Positions 1-8,064 of a DNA stretch of 64,000 bases are shown piece after piece; positions within the stretch are counted from its first letter, which is position 1, and the number at the start of each line of letters is the position of its first letter. The stretch is taken from positions 51,186 through 115,185 of the forward strand of contig CAJXVU010000006.1 of NCBI GenBank assembly GCA_913062555.1, given 5' to 3'. Origin of the DNA: an uncultured Bacteroidota bacterium. Lineage in GTDB: Bacteria > Bacteroidota > Bacteroidia > Flavobacteriales > Flavobacteriaceae. The notes beneath the pieces were generated by a model. That model ran no database searches and was not told the DNA's origin. It saw only the letters and a list, made by a program, of their open reading frames with translations. Both the position numbers and the translations under genes were made by a program.

Positions 1-534
1 GGTCATTTTGTAAACACTCAGTTTGCTAAGAAAATGGCTAAAATCATTAAAATATCAAAAAGAAATAATGTGCCAGATGTAGATTTGCATCAGCAGCCTT
101 TAATGGATATCAATCAAATAATGAATATGTTGCCACATAGACAACCTTTTTTATTAATTGATAAGGTTTTTGAATTGTCTACTTCTCATGTAATTGCATT
201 GAAAAATGTAACCATGAATGAAGAATTTTTCAAAGGACATTTCCCTGGAGCTCCAGTGATGCCAGGCGTTTTAATTGTTGAAGCAATGGCTCAAACAGGA
301 GGTATTTTAGTATTGAGTACCGTTCCTGATCCAGAAAACTATTTGACGTTTTTTATGAAAATGGACAATGTTAAGTTTAAACAAAAAGTTGTGCCTGGAG
401 ATACATTAATTTTTAAATGCTCGTTAATAACACCTATTAGACGTGGAATTTGCCATATGCAAGGTTATGCTTATGCAAATGGAAAACTATGTGCTGAGGC
501 TCAATTAATGGCTCAAATAACAAAGGTTAAGTAA
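1..534 (+). CDS. lpxC/fabZ: LpxC/FabZ fusion protein, 3' part (FabZ dehydratase domain complete)
   Basis: The reading frame is open from base 1. The residues before the track's ATG at 34 (GHFVNTQFAKKM) look like the end of an LpxC deacetylase, so the ATG is internal and the gene is cut by the window edge. The remaining part is a hot-dog fold FabZ, a 3-hydroxyacyl-ACP dehydratase, with HRQPFLLIDKV and the active-site stretch GHFPGAPVMPGVLIVEAMAQ holding the catalytic His and Glu. In Bacteroidota LpxC (lipid A synthesis) and FabZ (fatty acid elongation) are commonly one polypeptide, which fits lpxA directly downstream. Cytoplasmic. The only uncertainty is the missing 5' two-thirds. Confidence 0.93.
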   Translation, partial: GHFVNTQFAKKMAKIIKISKRNNVPDVDLHQQPLMDINQIMNMLPHRQPFLLIDKVFELSTSHVIALKNVTMNEEFFKGHFPGAPVMPGVLIVEAMAQTGGILVLSTVPDPENYLTFFMKMDNVKFKQKVVPGDTLIFKCSLITPIRRGICHMQGYAYANGKLCAEAQLMAQITKVK

Positions 535-621
535 TTTTAGATCAACAGATTGGGTTTTATATAAAAAAAAACTCAAGACGTCAACTGGATCTAACATTTT
601 AAAAATAATAAAAACAAACAG

Positions 622-1407
622 ATGAATCAACCGCTTGCATATGTTCACCCTGGCGCAAAAATCGCTAAAAATGTTGTCATAGAGCCTTTTACAACAATAC
701 ATAACAATGTCATTATTGGTGAAGGCACATGGATTGGCTCCAACGTTACCATCATGGAAGGTGCGCGTATTGGAAAGAATTGTAATATTTTCCCAGGCTC
801 TGTTATTTCAGCAATACCACAGGATTTAAAGTATAATGATGAAGATACAACCGTTGAAATTGGAAATAACGTTACCATTAGAGAATGTGTTACCATAAAC
901 AGAGGAACTACTGATAAAATGAAGACTGTTATAGGTAATAATTGCTTGATAATGGCTTATTGCCATATTGCCCATGACTGTGTTGTTGGGAATCACTGTG
1001 TCTTTTCTAATAACAGTACATTGGCTGGACATATTACAGTAGGAGACTATGTAATATTGGCAGGAATGACTGCTGTACATCAATTTTGTTCTATTGGAAA
1101 CCATGCGTTCGTCACCGGTGGTTCTTTAGTAAGAAAAGATGTGCCGCCGTTTGTAAAAGCAGGTCGAGAGCCATTATCTTATGTTGGAATCAATTCCGTA
1201 GGACTAAGACGTAGAGGATTTGAATCAGGAAAGATCAGAGAAATTCAGAATATTTATCGATTACTCTACCAACGTAATTATAATAATACCCAAGCTTCAG
1301 AAATAATTGAAGCTGAAATGGAAGCAACACCAGAGCGTGATGAAATTCTTCAGTTTATAAAAAATTCTCATAGAGGTATTATGAAAGGATACTTTAAATC
1401 AAATTAA
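622..1407 (+). CDS. lpxA: Acyl-ACP--UDP-N-acetylglucosamine O-acyltransferase
   Basis: This is LpxA, the first acyltransferase of lipid A synthesis, which moves a 3-hydroxyacyl chain from ACP to UDP-GlcNAc. The 261-residue length is typical. The N-terminal two-thirds is a left-handed beta-helix of hexapeptide repeats (for example VIIGEG, ARIGKN). The catalytic histidine lies in CHIAHDCVVGNH. The C-terminal part, from about residue 195, is the helical domain with the family-typical GINSVGLRRRGF. It lies 87 bases after lpxC/fabZ and 11 bases before efp, so co-transcription is likely. The start at 622 fits the family N-terminus. Confidence 0.95.
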   Translation: MNQPLAYVHPGAKIAKNVVIEPFTTIHNNVIIGEGTWIGSNVTIMEGARIGKNCNIFPGSVISAIPQDLKYNDEDTTVEIGNNVTIRECVTINRGTTDKMKTVIGNNCLIMAYCHIAHDCVVGNHCVFSNNSTLAGHITVGDYVILAGMTAVHQFCSIGNHAFVTGGSLVRKDVPPFVKAGREPLSYVGINSVGLRRRGFESGKIREIQNIYRLLYQRNYNNTQASEIIEAEMEATPERDEILQFIKNSHRGIMKGYFKSN

Positions 1408-1418
1408 TATAATATAAA

Positions 1419-1985
1419 ATGGCAAGTACTTCAGATATAAGAAACGGATTGTGTATAAAATACAACCATGATATTTATAAAATTATAGAATTTTTACACG
1501 TAAAACCAGGTAAAGGCCCTGCTTTTGTAAGAACAAAAATGAAAAGCGTAACTACCGGAAAAGTTTTAGATAATACCTTTTCGGCTGGGCATAAAATAGA
1601 AGATGTTCGTGTTGAGACACATAAATTTCAGTATTTGTATCCAGAAGGAGATCTGTGTCACTTTATGAATGTTGAGGATTACAATCAAATTATGATTAGT
1701 AAAAGTACCATTGATAATCCTGGATTGATGAAAGAAGGAGAAGTTGTAACCATTATCATTAATTCTGAAGATGGGATGCCGCTTTCTGTAGATTTGCCTG
1801 CTAGTGTAATTCTAGAAGTAACAGCTACTGAACCAGGTATGAAAGGGAATACAGCAACCAATGCAACCAAGCCCGCTACAGTTGAAACTGGAGCAACTGT
1901 TATGGTGCCTTTATTTATTAATGAAGGGGATAAAATTAAAGTTGAAACCGAAAAAGGATCCTATAAAGAACGCATCAAGTCATAG
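1419..1985 (+). CDS. efp: Elongation factor P
   Basis: EF-P rescues ribosomes stalled on polyproline stretches. The 188 residues cover the KOW-like domain I and two OB domains. The loop that enters the peptidyl-transferase centre reads HVKPGKGPAFVR, with the potentially modified lysine at residue 32. The C-terminal signature is visible as ETGATVMVPLFINEGDKI. No modification enzyme (EpmA, YmfI or EarP type) is encoded in this window. It sits 11 bases after lpxA and 12 bases before the lpxD-like gene, inside the lipid A block, an arrangement common in Flavobacteriaceae. Confidence 0.96.
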   Translation: MASTSDIRNGLCIKYNHDIYKIIEFLHVKPGKGPAFVRTKMKSVTTGKVLDNTFSAGHKIEDVRVETHKFQYLYPEGDLCHFMNVEDYNQIMISKSTIDNPGLMKEGEVVTIIINSEDGMPLSVDLPASVILEVTATEPGMKGNTATNATKPATVETGATVMVPLFINEGDKIKVETEKGSYKERIKS

Positions 1986-1997
1986 TTCATAAAATTT

Positions 1998-2933
1998 ATG
2001 AAATTTCCTCAGAAACATACCCTAAAACAAATTGCAACTATTATAGATTGTGATTTTGTTGGAGATGATAATTTTCCAGTATTGGGAATGAATGAAATAC
2101 ATGTGGTTACTCCTGGAGATATCGTTTTTGTAGATCATCCAAAATATTATGATAAAGCATTGCAGTCTGATGCTACAATCGTATTGATAAATAAAGATGT
2201 GGACTGTCCAGAAGGAAAAGCACTTCTTATCTCAGATGATCCTTTCCGGGATTTTAATAAACTAACGACATACTTCAAACCATTTCAGGCATCGAGTAAT
2301 TTCATATCTGAGACCGCCAAAATTGGTAAAGATACCGTATTACAACCCAATTGTTTTGTTGGGAATAATGTTGTTATTGGTGCGAATTGCACCATTCATG
2401 CTAATGTTAGTATTTATGACGATACAATCATTGGTGATAATGTTATAATTCATGCGAATACCGTACTAGGTTCTAGTGCGTTCTATTATAAAAATAGACC
2501 CGAGGGATTTGATCAATTAATTTCTGGTGGCCGTGTGGTTATTGAGGATAATGTAGATTTGGGAGCCTCATGTACAATAGATAGAGGTGTTACCGGTGAC
2601 ACTACGATTAAAGAAGGTTCTAAATTAGATAATCAAGTTCAAATTGGGCATGATACTGTAATAGGTAAAAAGTGTCTAATAGCCTCTCAAGTTGGAATAG
2701 CTGGATGTACAATTATAGAAGATGAAGTTACTATTTGGGGACAAGTAGGAATAACCAGTGGTGTAACTATCGGTAAAAAGGCTGTGATTTCAGCAAAGGC
2801 TGGAGTAAGTAAATCTTTAGAAGGAGGGAAAAGCTATTTTGGAATACCTGCTGATGATTTTAGAACAAAATATAAAGAGATTGCTTCCATTCGAAAAATT
2901 CCTGAAATATTAGAAAAACTTAAGGAAAAATAA
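1998..2933 (+). CDS. lpxD: UDP-3-O-acylglucosamine N-acyltransferase (LpxD-type)
   Basis: The protein has an N-terminal LpxD-like uridine-binding domain (about residues 1-100, including VTPGDIVFVDHPKYYDKAL), then a hexapeptide-repeat beta-helix with the catalytic-type histidine in QIGHDTVIGKKC and a short helical tail. LpxD adds the second 3-hydroxyacyl chain to UDP-3-O-acyl-GlcN. The 311 residues are slightly short for LpxD (usually about 340). Flavobacteria often carry a second LpxD upstream of lpxC, outside this window, so this could be a paralogue with shifted acyl or sugar specificity. It is 12 bases after efp. Cytoplasmic. Confidence 0.85.
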   Translation: MKFPQKHTLKQIATIIDCDFVGDDNFPVLGMNEIHVVTPGDIVFVDHPKYYDKALQSDATIVLINKDVDCPEGKALLISDDPFRDFNKLTTYFKPFQASSNFISETAKIGKDTVLQPNCFVGNNVVIGANCTIHANVSIYDDTIIGDNVIIHANTVLGSSAFYYKNRPEGFDQLISGGRVVIEDNVDLGASCTIDRGVTGDTTIKEGSKLDNQVQIGHDTVIGKKCLIASQVGIAGCTIIEDEVTIWGQVGITSGVTIGKKAVISAKAGVSKSLEGGKSYFGIPADDFRTKYKEIASIRKIPEILEKLKEK

Positions 2934-3037
2934 AGATTAATTAAAACTGGATCTGAATGTAATTATTAGAAGTTCAGTCTTAAATTAATTTTCACAAATT
3001 AAACAGTAAATAGCTTTAAAATTAAGTAACAAAAAAT

Positions 3038-3045
3038 TACTTTTG
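3038..3045 (+). promoter_or_regulatory. Bacteroidota -7 promoter element for sucD
   Basis: TACTTTTG matches the Bacteroidota sigma consensus TAnnTTTG exactly, about 35 bases before the sucD start. An upstream TTT-containing -33 element is only weakly recognisable near 3015. This suggests sucD is transcribed separately from the lpx block. Confidence 0.55.
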
Positions 3046-3080
3046 TCAGGTCTTAATTAAATATAAAAACACAAGCACAA

Positions 3081-3953
3081 ATGAGCGTTTTAGTAAATAA
3101 AGATTCAAAGATCATAGTTCAAGGTTTTACGGGTAGTGAAGGGACTTTTCATGCTGGCCAAATGATAGAATACGGAACTAATGTTGTTGGTGGTGTAACA
3201 CCAGGAAAAGGAGGTCAATCACATTTAGATAAACCTGTTTTTAATACAGTTAAAGAAGCTGTAGATAAAGTAGGAGCAGATACAACTATAATTTTTGTAC
3301 CACCAGCATTTGCTGCTGATGCCATTATGGAAGCTGCCGATGCAGGTATTAAAGTAATTATTACAATTACCGAAGGAATTCCTGTTGCAGACATGATTAA
3401 AGCTTCAGATTACATAAAATCTAAAGATTGTCGATTGGTTGGTCCTAATTGCCCAGGGGTAATTACTCCTGAAGAAGCTAAAGTTGGAATTATGCCAGGA
3501 TTTGTATTTAAAAAGGGTAGCGTTGGTATTGTGTCAAAATCTGGTACATTGACTTATGAAGCTGCAGATCAAGTTGTAAAACAAGGGTTAGGAATCACTA
3601 CGGCAATTGGAATTGGTGGAGACCCAATTATTGGAACCACCACAAAAGAAGCTGTAGAATTATTGATCAATGATCCTGAAACCGAATGTGTAGTTATGAT
3701 TGGTGAAATTGGAGGGCAATTAGAAGGTGATGCGGCAGAATGGTATAAAAATAGCGGAAGCAAAAAGCCAGTAGTAGGATTTATTGCTGGAGAAACAGCT
3801 CCTGCAGGACGTACTATGGGTCATGCCGGTGCAATCGTTGGTGGAAGTGATGATACGGCACAAGCCAAAAAACGCATCATGAGAGAATGTGGAATTCATG
3901 TCGTTGATTCTCCTGCTGAAATTGGTAAAAAAGTTGCCGAAGTAATGGCTTAA
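3081..3953 (+). CDS. sucD: Succinate--CoA ligase (ADP-forming) subunit alpha
   Basis: SucD is the CoA-binding and phosphohistidine subunit of succinyl-CoA synthetase of the TCA cycle. At 290 residues it has the normal length. The CoA-binding Rossmann domain is at the N-terminus ([18 protein letters not shown]). The family motif [20 protein letters not shown] follows, and the phosphorylated histidine is in [15 protein letters not shown]. The beta subunit gene sucC is not adjacent, as is usual in flavobacteria. A consensus promoter lies upstream and an intrinsic terminator downstream, so this looks monocistronic. Confidence 0.96.
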   Translation: MSVLVNKDSKIIVQGFTGSEGTFHAGQMIEYGTNVVGGVTPGKGGQSHLDKPVFNTVKEAVDKVGADTTIIFVPPAFAADAIMEAADAGIKVIITITEGIPVADMIKASDYIKSKDCRLVGPNCPGVITPEEAKVGIMPGFVFKKGSVGIVSKSGTLTYEAADQVVKQGLGITTAIGIGGDPIIGTTTKEAVELLINDPETECVVMIGEIGGQLEGDAAEWYKNSGSKKPVVGFIAGETAPAGRTMGHAGAIVGGSDDTAQAKKRIMRECGIHVVDSPAEIGKKVAEVMA

Positions 3954-3985
3954 ACATATAAATATATCAATTGTGATATATTGTT

Positions 3986-4018
3986 AAAAACCTCACAAGA
4001 TTTTGTGAGGTTTTTTTA
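3986..4018 (+). terminator. Rho-independent terminator after sucD
   Basis: The inverted repeat ACCTCACAA / TTGTGAGGT with a GATT loop is extended by flanking A and T runs and followed by seven Ts. It lies 33 bases after the sucD stop codon. Confidence 0.88.
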
Positions 4019-4047
4019 TTTGATGCAACTTGTATTTGCTATATTTG
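4019..4047 (+). promoter_or_regulatory. Promoter of fabG
   Basis: TTTG (4019-4022) and TATATTTG (4040-4047) match the Bacteroidota -33 and -7 elements with a 17-base spacer. The -7 box lies 34 bases before the fabG ATG. The -33 box directly abuts the sucD terminator. Confidence 0.65.
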
Positions 4048-4081
4048 ATTTACAACTATTTATTACACAAAATTTATACAC

Positions 4082-4828
4082 ATGAAAATATTAGAAGGTA
4101 AAACCGCAATAATTACTGGTGCAAGTAGAGGTATTGGTAAAGGAATTGCCCAAGTATTTGCTGCTCAAGGAGCAAATGTAGCATTTACATATAGTTCATC
4201 CGTAGAAGCGGCTCAAGAATTAGAAAAAGAGCTCAACGCACTAGGCGTAAAAGCTAAGGGTTACCAAAGTAATGCCGCAAGTTTCGATCAGGCTCAAGAA
4301 TTGGCTGCTGAAGTTTTAAAAGAATTTGGAAGTATAGATATTCTTATTAATAATGCTGGGATTACAAAAGATAATTTGTTGATGCGTATTAGCGAAGAAG
4401 ATTTTGACAAAGTGATTGAAGTCAATCTAAAATCGGTGTTTAACATGACCAAAGCTGTAATTCGGCCAATGATGAAACAACGCAAAGGCTCAATTATAAA
4501 TATGAGTTCTGTAGTTGGAGTAAAAGGAAATGCAGGACAAACCAATTATGCTGCTTCAAAAGCAGGGATTATTGGTTTTTCAAAGTCGGTAGCTCTTGAA
4601 TTGGGATCTCGAAATATTAGAAGTAACGTGATTGCACCTGGCTTTATAGAAACAGAAATGACTGCTAAATTAGACGAAGAGACAGTAAAAGTATGGCGTG
4701 CAGGTATTCCCTTGAAACGTGGAGGAACACCAGAGGATGTTGCTAATGTTTGCGTATTCCTTGCTAGTGATTTGTCTGCTTATATGACTGGGCAAACATT
4801 AAACGTTGATGGTGGTATGCTAACATAA
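4082..4828 (+). CDS. fabG: 3-oxoacyl-[acyl-carrier-protein] reductase
   Basis: FabG is the NADPH-dependent beta-ketoacyl-ACP reductase of fatty acid elongation. The 248-residue short-chain dehydrogenase shows the cofactor motif TGASRGIGKG, the structural NNAG, and the catalytic Ser/Tyr/Lys set in MSSVVGVKGNAGQTNYAASK. The C-terminus MTGQTLNVDGGM is typical of FabG rather than of general SDRs. It has its own promoter and stands near the lipid A and FabZ block, consistent with a role in acyl-chain supply. Confidence 0.93.
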   Translation: MKILEGKTAIITGASRGIGKGIAQVFAAQGANVAFTYSSSVEAAQELEKELNALGVKAKGYQSNAASFDQAQELAAEVLKEFGSIDILINNAGITKDNLLMRISEEDFDKVIEVNLKSVFNMTKAVIRPMMKQRKGSIINMSSVVGVKGNAGQTNYAASKAGIIGFSKSVALELGSRNIRSNVIAPGFIETEMTAKLDEETVKVWRAGIPLKRGGTPEDVANVCVFLASDLSAYMTGQTLNVDGGMLT

Positions 4829-4908
4829 TTTACAGTTTGGGATTTTAGAATTATGGTTTTTAATCGCTATGATTCTCTAATTGTAGCTCGAAGTTTGGAA
4901 ATAAGATA

Positions 4909-6939
4909 ATGCAAACAGAGACATTAGTATATATTATAATTGCTGGGATAGCAGCGCTTTTATTAGCGCTGTTTCAGTATATATATAAGTCAAAAAAAAA
5001 CAAGCTAAATATTGCATTTGCTGGATTGCGATTCGTTTCAATATTTGCAATGTTGCTACTGCTTATTAATCCGAAGTTTGAAAAGGTTACTTTTTTAAAT
5101 GAAAAACCAAATTTAGCAGTTGCTGTTGATAATTCAGAGTCAATTAACCATTTAAATCAAACAGAAAATACCAATCTACTTTTAAACACAGTAAAAAATA
5201 ATGCTCTATTAAATGATCGGTTTAATATAGATTATTACGATTTTGGAACAACTTTAAAACAAACAGATTCACTTAATTTTGATGCTTCTCAAACAAATTT
5301 GGCGGCTGTTTTTAAAGACTTATCTCAAATTTACAAAAGTACTATAGCGCCAACCTTGTTATTAACTGATGGGAATCAGACTTTTGGAAATGACTATTTA
5401 TATGCTTCTGAAAATTACAAACAAGTTGTATTTCCGATAATTCTTGGGGATACAATTACCTATTCAGATTTGAAAATCCAGCAATTAAATGTCAATAAAT
5501 ATGCATATCTGAAAAATAAATTCCCCGTAGAAATTATTGCGGTCTATAATGGGAATCTAGATGTGAACACACAACTAAGGATAACTTCTGGAAATACAGT
5601 TGTATATAGGGAAAACCTAAGGTTTTCCAAAGTTCAGAATTCTCATACCATCAGTTTAACACTACCTGCAAGTAAAGTTGGTGTAAATGCGTATGTTGCT
5701 ACTGTAGTTGCGCTAAATAATGAGAAGAACACCATTAATAATACCAAGCCATTTGCGGTTGATATTATAGACCAAAAAACCAATGTAGCTATTGTTAGTT
5801 CTATTAGTCATCCAGATCTTGGAACCCTAAAAAAAGCTATAGAAAGTAATGAACAGCGCAGTGTTACTATTGTGAGACCAGATGTATTTATAAATACTAT
5901 TGACAATTATCAATTAGCGATTCTTTATCAACCAAACAGCACATTTAAAGCTGTTTTTGATATTATGGACGCTAAGGGAAGCAATAGGTTCGTAATTACA
6001 GGAACTCAAACACAATGGTCATTTTTAAATAATATTCAATCTAATTATCATCAAAAAGGAGCCTCTTTACTAGAAGAATATCAAGGGGTGAAAAACAATA
6101 ACTATTCAACATTCATACTTGAAGATTTAGATTTTGAATCGTTCCCACCACTGCAAACAGAATTTGAAGAACTAACATTTAATATACCGGAAGAAGTTAT
6201 ATTATATAAAAGTGTAAATAGAACCGTGCTGGATGAGCCTTTGATGGCTACTTTCGAATATAACAATAGGAGAGAGGCCTTGTTATTGGGAGAGAATATT
6301 TGGAAATGGAGAGCTCAAAGTTATTTGGAACATAAATCGTTTCAAAAGTTTGATGATTTCATTGGGAAGCTTGTACAATATTTAGCTACAAACTCACAAA
6401 GAAGTCGTTTAAATTTAAATTATGAGTCTTTTTATAATGGCAATGGTGATATAAAATTTACAGCTCAGTTTTTCAACAAAAATTATGTATTTGATGCTAG
6501 AGCTCGACTGAACATCACTTTAAAAGAAGTTGATTCAGGAGAAGAAACAACACTGCCATTTATTTTAAAACAAAATAATTATCAAATCGATTTAAGTCAT
6601 CTGTCTTCGGGAAAATACGATTTTACTGTAAGAGCAAATGATGCAGAAGTGACCAAATCTGGTCGAATACAGATTCTCGATTATAATGTAGAACAACAAT
6701 TTTTAAATGCGAATGTAACAAAACTACGACAACTTGCTACTAACACTTTAGGAACGAGTTATTTTATAGAAAATACATCGACTTTAATTAATGATTTATT
6801 GGAGGATTCTAGATTTGCAACCATTCAAAAACGAATTAAAAATGTTGTACCTTTAATCGATTTTAAATACCTATTAGCACTCATTGTACTTAGCTTAACA
6901 ATTGAGTGGTTTTTAAGAAAATATAACGGACTTATTTAA
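4909..6939 (+). CDS. Membrane-anchored VWA-like domain protein
   Basis: A 676-residue protein with two N-terminal transmembrane segments (about 6-26 and 38-54) and one near the C-terminus (LLALIVLSLTIEWFL). The central part should be periplasmic. After the second helix comes AVAVDNSESI, a DxSxS MIDAS-like motif (D74), followed later by LLLTDGNQT, as in von Willebrand A folds. A middle stretch beginning NVAIVSSISHPDLG resembles the glutamine-amidotransferase-like region found with such domains. The family is widespread in Bacteroidota but its function is unknown. It is followed 20 bases later by a prohibitin-family gene, so the two may be co-transcribed. Confidence 0.7.
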   Translation: MQTETLVYIIIAGIAALLLALFQYIYKSKKNKLNIAFAGLRFVSIFAMLLLLINPKFEKVTFLNEKPNLAVAVDNSESINHLNQTENTNLLLNTVKNNALLNDRFNIDYYDFGTTLKQTDSLNFDASQTNLAAVFKDLSQIYKSTIAPTLLLTDGNQTFGNDYLYASENYKQVVFPIILGDTITYSDLKIQQLNVNKYAYLKNKFPVEIIAVYNGNLDVNTQLRITSGNTVVYRENLRFSKVQNSHTISLTLPASKVGVNAYVATVVALNNEKNTINNTKPFAVDIIDQKTNVAIVSSISHPDLGTLKKAIESNEQRSVTIVRPDVFINTIDNYQLAILYQPNSTFKAVFDIMDAKGSNRFVITGTQTQWSFLNNIQSNYHQKGASLLEEYQGVKNNNYSTFILEDLDFESFPPLQTEFEELTFNIPEEVILYKSVNRTVLDEPLMATFEYNNRREALLLGENIWKWRAQSYLEHKSFQKFDDFIGKLVQYLATNSQRSRLNLNYESFYNGNGDIKFTAQFFNKNYVFDARARLNITLKEVDSGEETTLPFILKQNNYQIDLSHLSSGKYDFTVRANDAEVTKSGRIQILDYNVEQQFLNANVTKLRQLATNTLGTSYFIENTSTLINDLLEDSRFATIQKRIKNVVPLIDFKYLLALIVLSLTIEWFLRKYNGLI

Positions 6940-6959
6940 CAAAACAATCAATAAAAAAA

Positions 6960-7775
6960 ATGGAAAAATTACCAAAAGTAGCCTTACCCGTATTAGTTGG
7001 AATAATACTTGTAATCATATTATTTTCGAAATCTGCAATTACCATAAACTCAGGTGAAGCGGGCGTATTATACAGAACGTTTGATAATGGAGTTGTAACA
7101 GATGAACCACCTTTAGGGGAAGGATTTCATTTAGTTGCACCTTGGAATAAAGTGTTTGTTTATGAAGCAAGACAACAAGAAATATTTGAAAACATGCAAG
7201 TATTGTCTTCAAACGGACTAGAAATTAAGCTGGAAGCCTCAGCATGGTTTCAACCAGATTATGCTAATTTAGGAAAATTGCATCAAGAAAAAGGACAAAG
7301 TTATGTCTCTAGAGTATTGCAACCTGCTATTCGTAGTGCTGCAAGAAGTGTTGTAGGACGTTATACTCCTGAACAATTATATTCAAGTAAGCGCGATGTT
7401 ATTCAAGATGAGATTTTCGAAGAAACTAAACTAATTGTTGGAACACAGTTCATTCAGCTTAATGAGATCTTGGTGAGAGATGTGACGCTTCCAAATACAA
7501 TCAAGGATGCGATCGAACGTAAACTGAAACAAGAACAAGAATCTTTAGAGTATGAGTTTAGATTGGTAACTGCAGCAAAAGAGGCAGAGAAAGTGATAAT
7601 AGAAGCTCAAGGTAAGGCAGATGCCAACCGTATATTAAGCGCTTCTCTTACTGATAAAATTCTACAAGACAAAGGTATTGAAGCAACATTGAAACTTGCG
7701 GAATCAACTAATAGTAAGGTGGTCGTTATTGGATCAGCTAAGGATGGCTTGCCAATTATTTTAGGAAATCAGTAA
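6960..7775 (+). CDS. Prohibitin / SPFH (band 7) family membrane protein
   Basis: A 271-residue protein with an N-terminal transmembrane helix (about residues 7-24) and an SPFH domain beginning NSGEAGVLYRTFDNGV. A charged, probably coiled-coil region follows (EQESLEYEFRLVTAAKEAEKV) with the family-typical EAQGKADANRILSASLT. Prohibitin-type proteins form large membrane rings and scaffold proteases or lipid microdomains. The specific partner here is not evident. It sits 20 bases after the VWA-like gene and is the last gene before the his leader. Confidence 0.87.
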   Translation: MEKLPKVALPVLVGIILVIILFSKSAITINSGEAGVLYRTFDNGVVTDEPPLGEGFHLVAPWNKVFVYEARQQEIFENMQVLSSNGLEIKLEASAWFQPDYANLGKLHQEKGQSYVSRVLQPAIRSAARSVVGRYTPEQLYSSKRDVIQDEIFEETKLIVGTQFIQLNEILVRDVTLPNTIKDAIERKLKQEQESLEYEFRLVTAAKEAEKVIIEAQGKADANRILSASLTDKILQDKGIEATLKLAESTNSKVVVIGSAKDGLPIILGNQ

Positions 7776-7830
7776 AAAACACAGGTCTAATTTGATAATA
7801 CTTCATTTATTTTAGAATTATTAGAAAAGA

Positions 7831-7863
7831 TTTGGATATCTAAATTTTATTTCTGAATCTTTG
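7831..7863 (+). promoter_or_regulatory. Candidate promoter of the his operon
   Basis: TTTG (7831-7834) and AATCTTTG (7856-7863, one mismatch to TAnnTTTG) are separated by 21 bases. Transcription would begin about 10-15 bases before the leader peptide ATG at 7882, the geometry expected for an attenuated operon. The -7 mismatch keeps confidence moderate. Confidence 0.45.
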
Positions 7864-7881
7864 ACCAGACAAAATAACAAA

Positions 7882-7938
7882 ATGAATTTTATTCAATTAC
7901 ATCATCGCCATTTTCATACTTGCACTCAAGCAGGCTGA
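7882..7938 (+). CDS. hisL: his operon leader peptide (histidine-rich)
   Basis: A short ORF of 18 codons reads MNFIQLHHRHFHTCTQAG and stops at TGA 7936-7938. Four of six consecutive codons (7-12) are histidine, the hallmark of a his attenuator leader. It lies just upstream of an intrinsic terminator and of hisG. A ribosome lacking charged His-tRNA would stall at 7900-7917 and leave the downstream antiterminator arm free. A ribosome reaching the stop codon would cover that arm. It is too short for the ORF track. Assignment is by composition and position, as such leaders have little sequence conservation. Confidence 0.85.
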   Translation: MNFIQLHHRHFHTCTQAG

Positions 7939-7980
7939 AGATGTATTGAATAAAACTAATATATTTAAACCCGTTTGAGT
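7924..7980 (+). promoter_or_regulatory. his antiterminator pairing
   Basis: ACTCAAGC (7924-7931), inside the last codons of hisL, can pair over eight positions (one G-U) with GTTTGAGT (7973-7980). The latter is part of the 5' arm and loop of the downstream terminator, so the two structures exclude each other. Two further G-C pairs (7933-7934 with 7970-7971) follow a single mismatch. This is the classical attenuator arrangement; the pairing is inferred by eye, not folded. Confidence 0.7.
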
Positions 7981-7998
7981 AAATCAAGCGGGTTTTTT
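7967..7998 (+). terminator. his operon attenuator (intrinsic terminator)
   Basis: AAACCCGTTTGA and TCAAGCGGGTTT form a 12-bp stem (one G-U) with loop GTAAA, followed by a T run. It stands between hisL and hisG, so it must act as a conditional terminator and not as the end of an upstream unit. Confidence 0.85.
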
Positions 7999-8064
7999 AA
8001 TACAATTAACTTCGCATCAATTTACTCAAACACAATAAAAGCTTCCCGCTTTCTCGGGCATAAG

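Noticed and set aside
505-702. Minus-strand 65-residue ORF overlapping lpxC/fabZ and the spacer
   Set aside because: Shadow of the real plus-strand genes; cysteine-rich composition and no plausible domain. The same reasoning removes the many other 60-120 residue antisense ORFs in the track.
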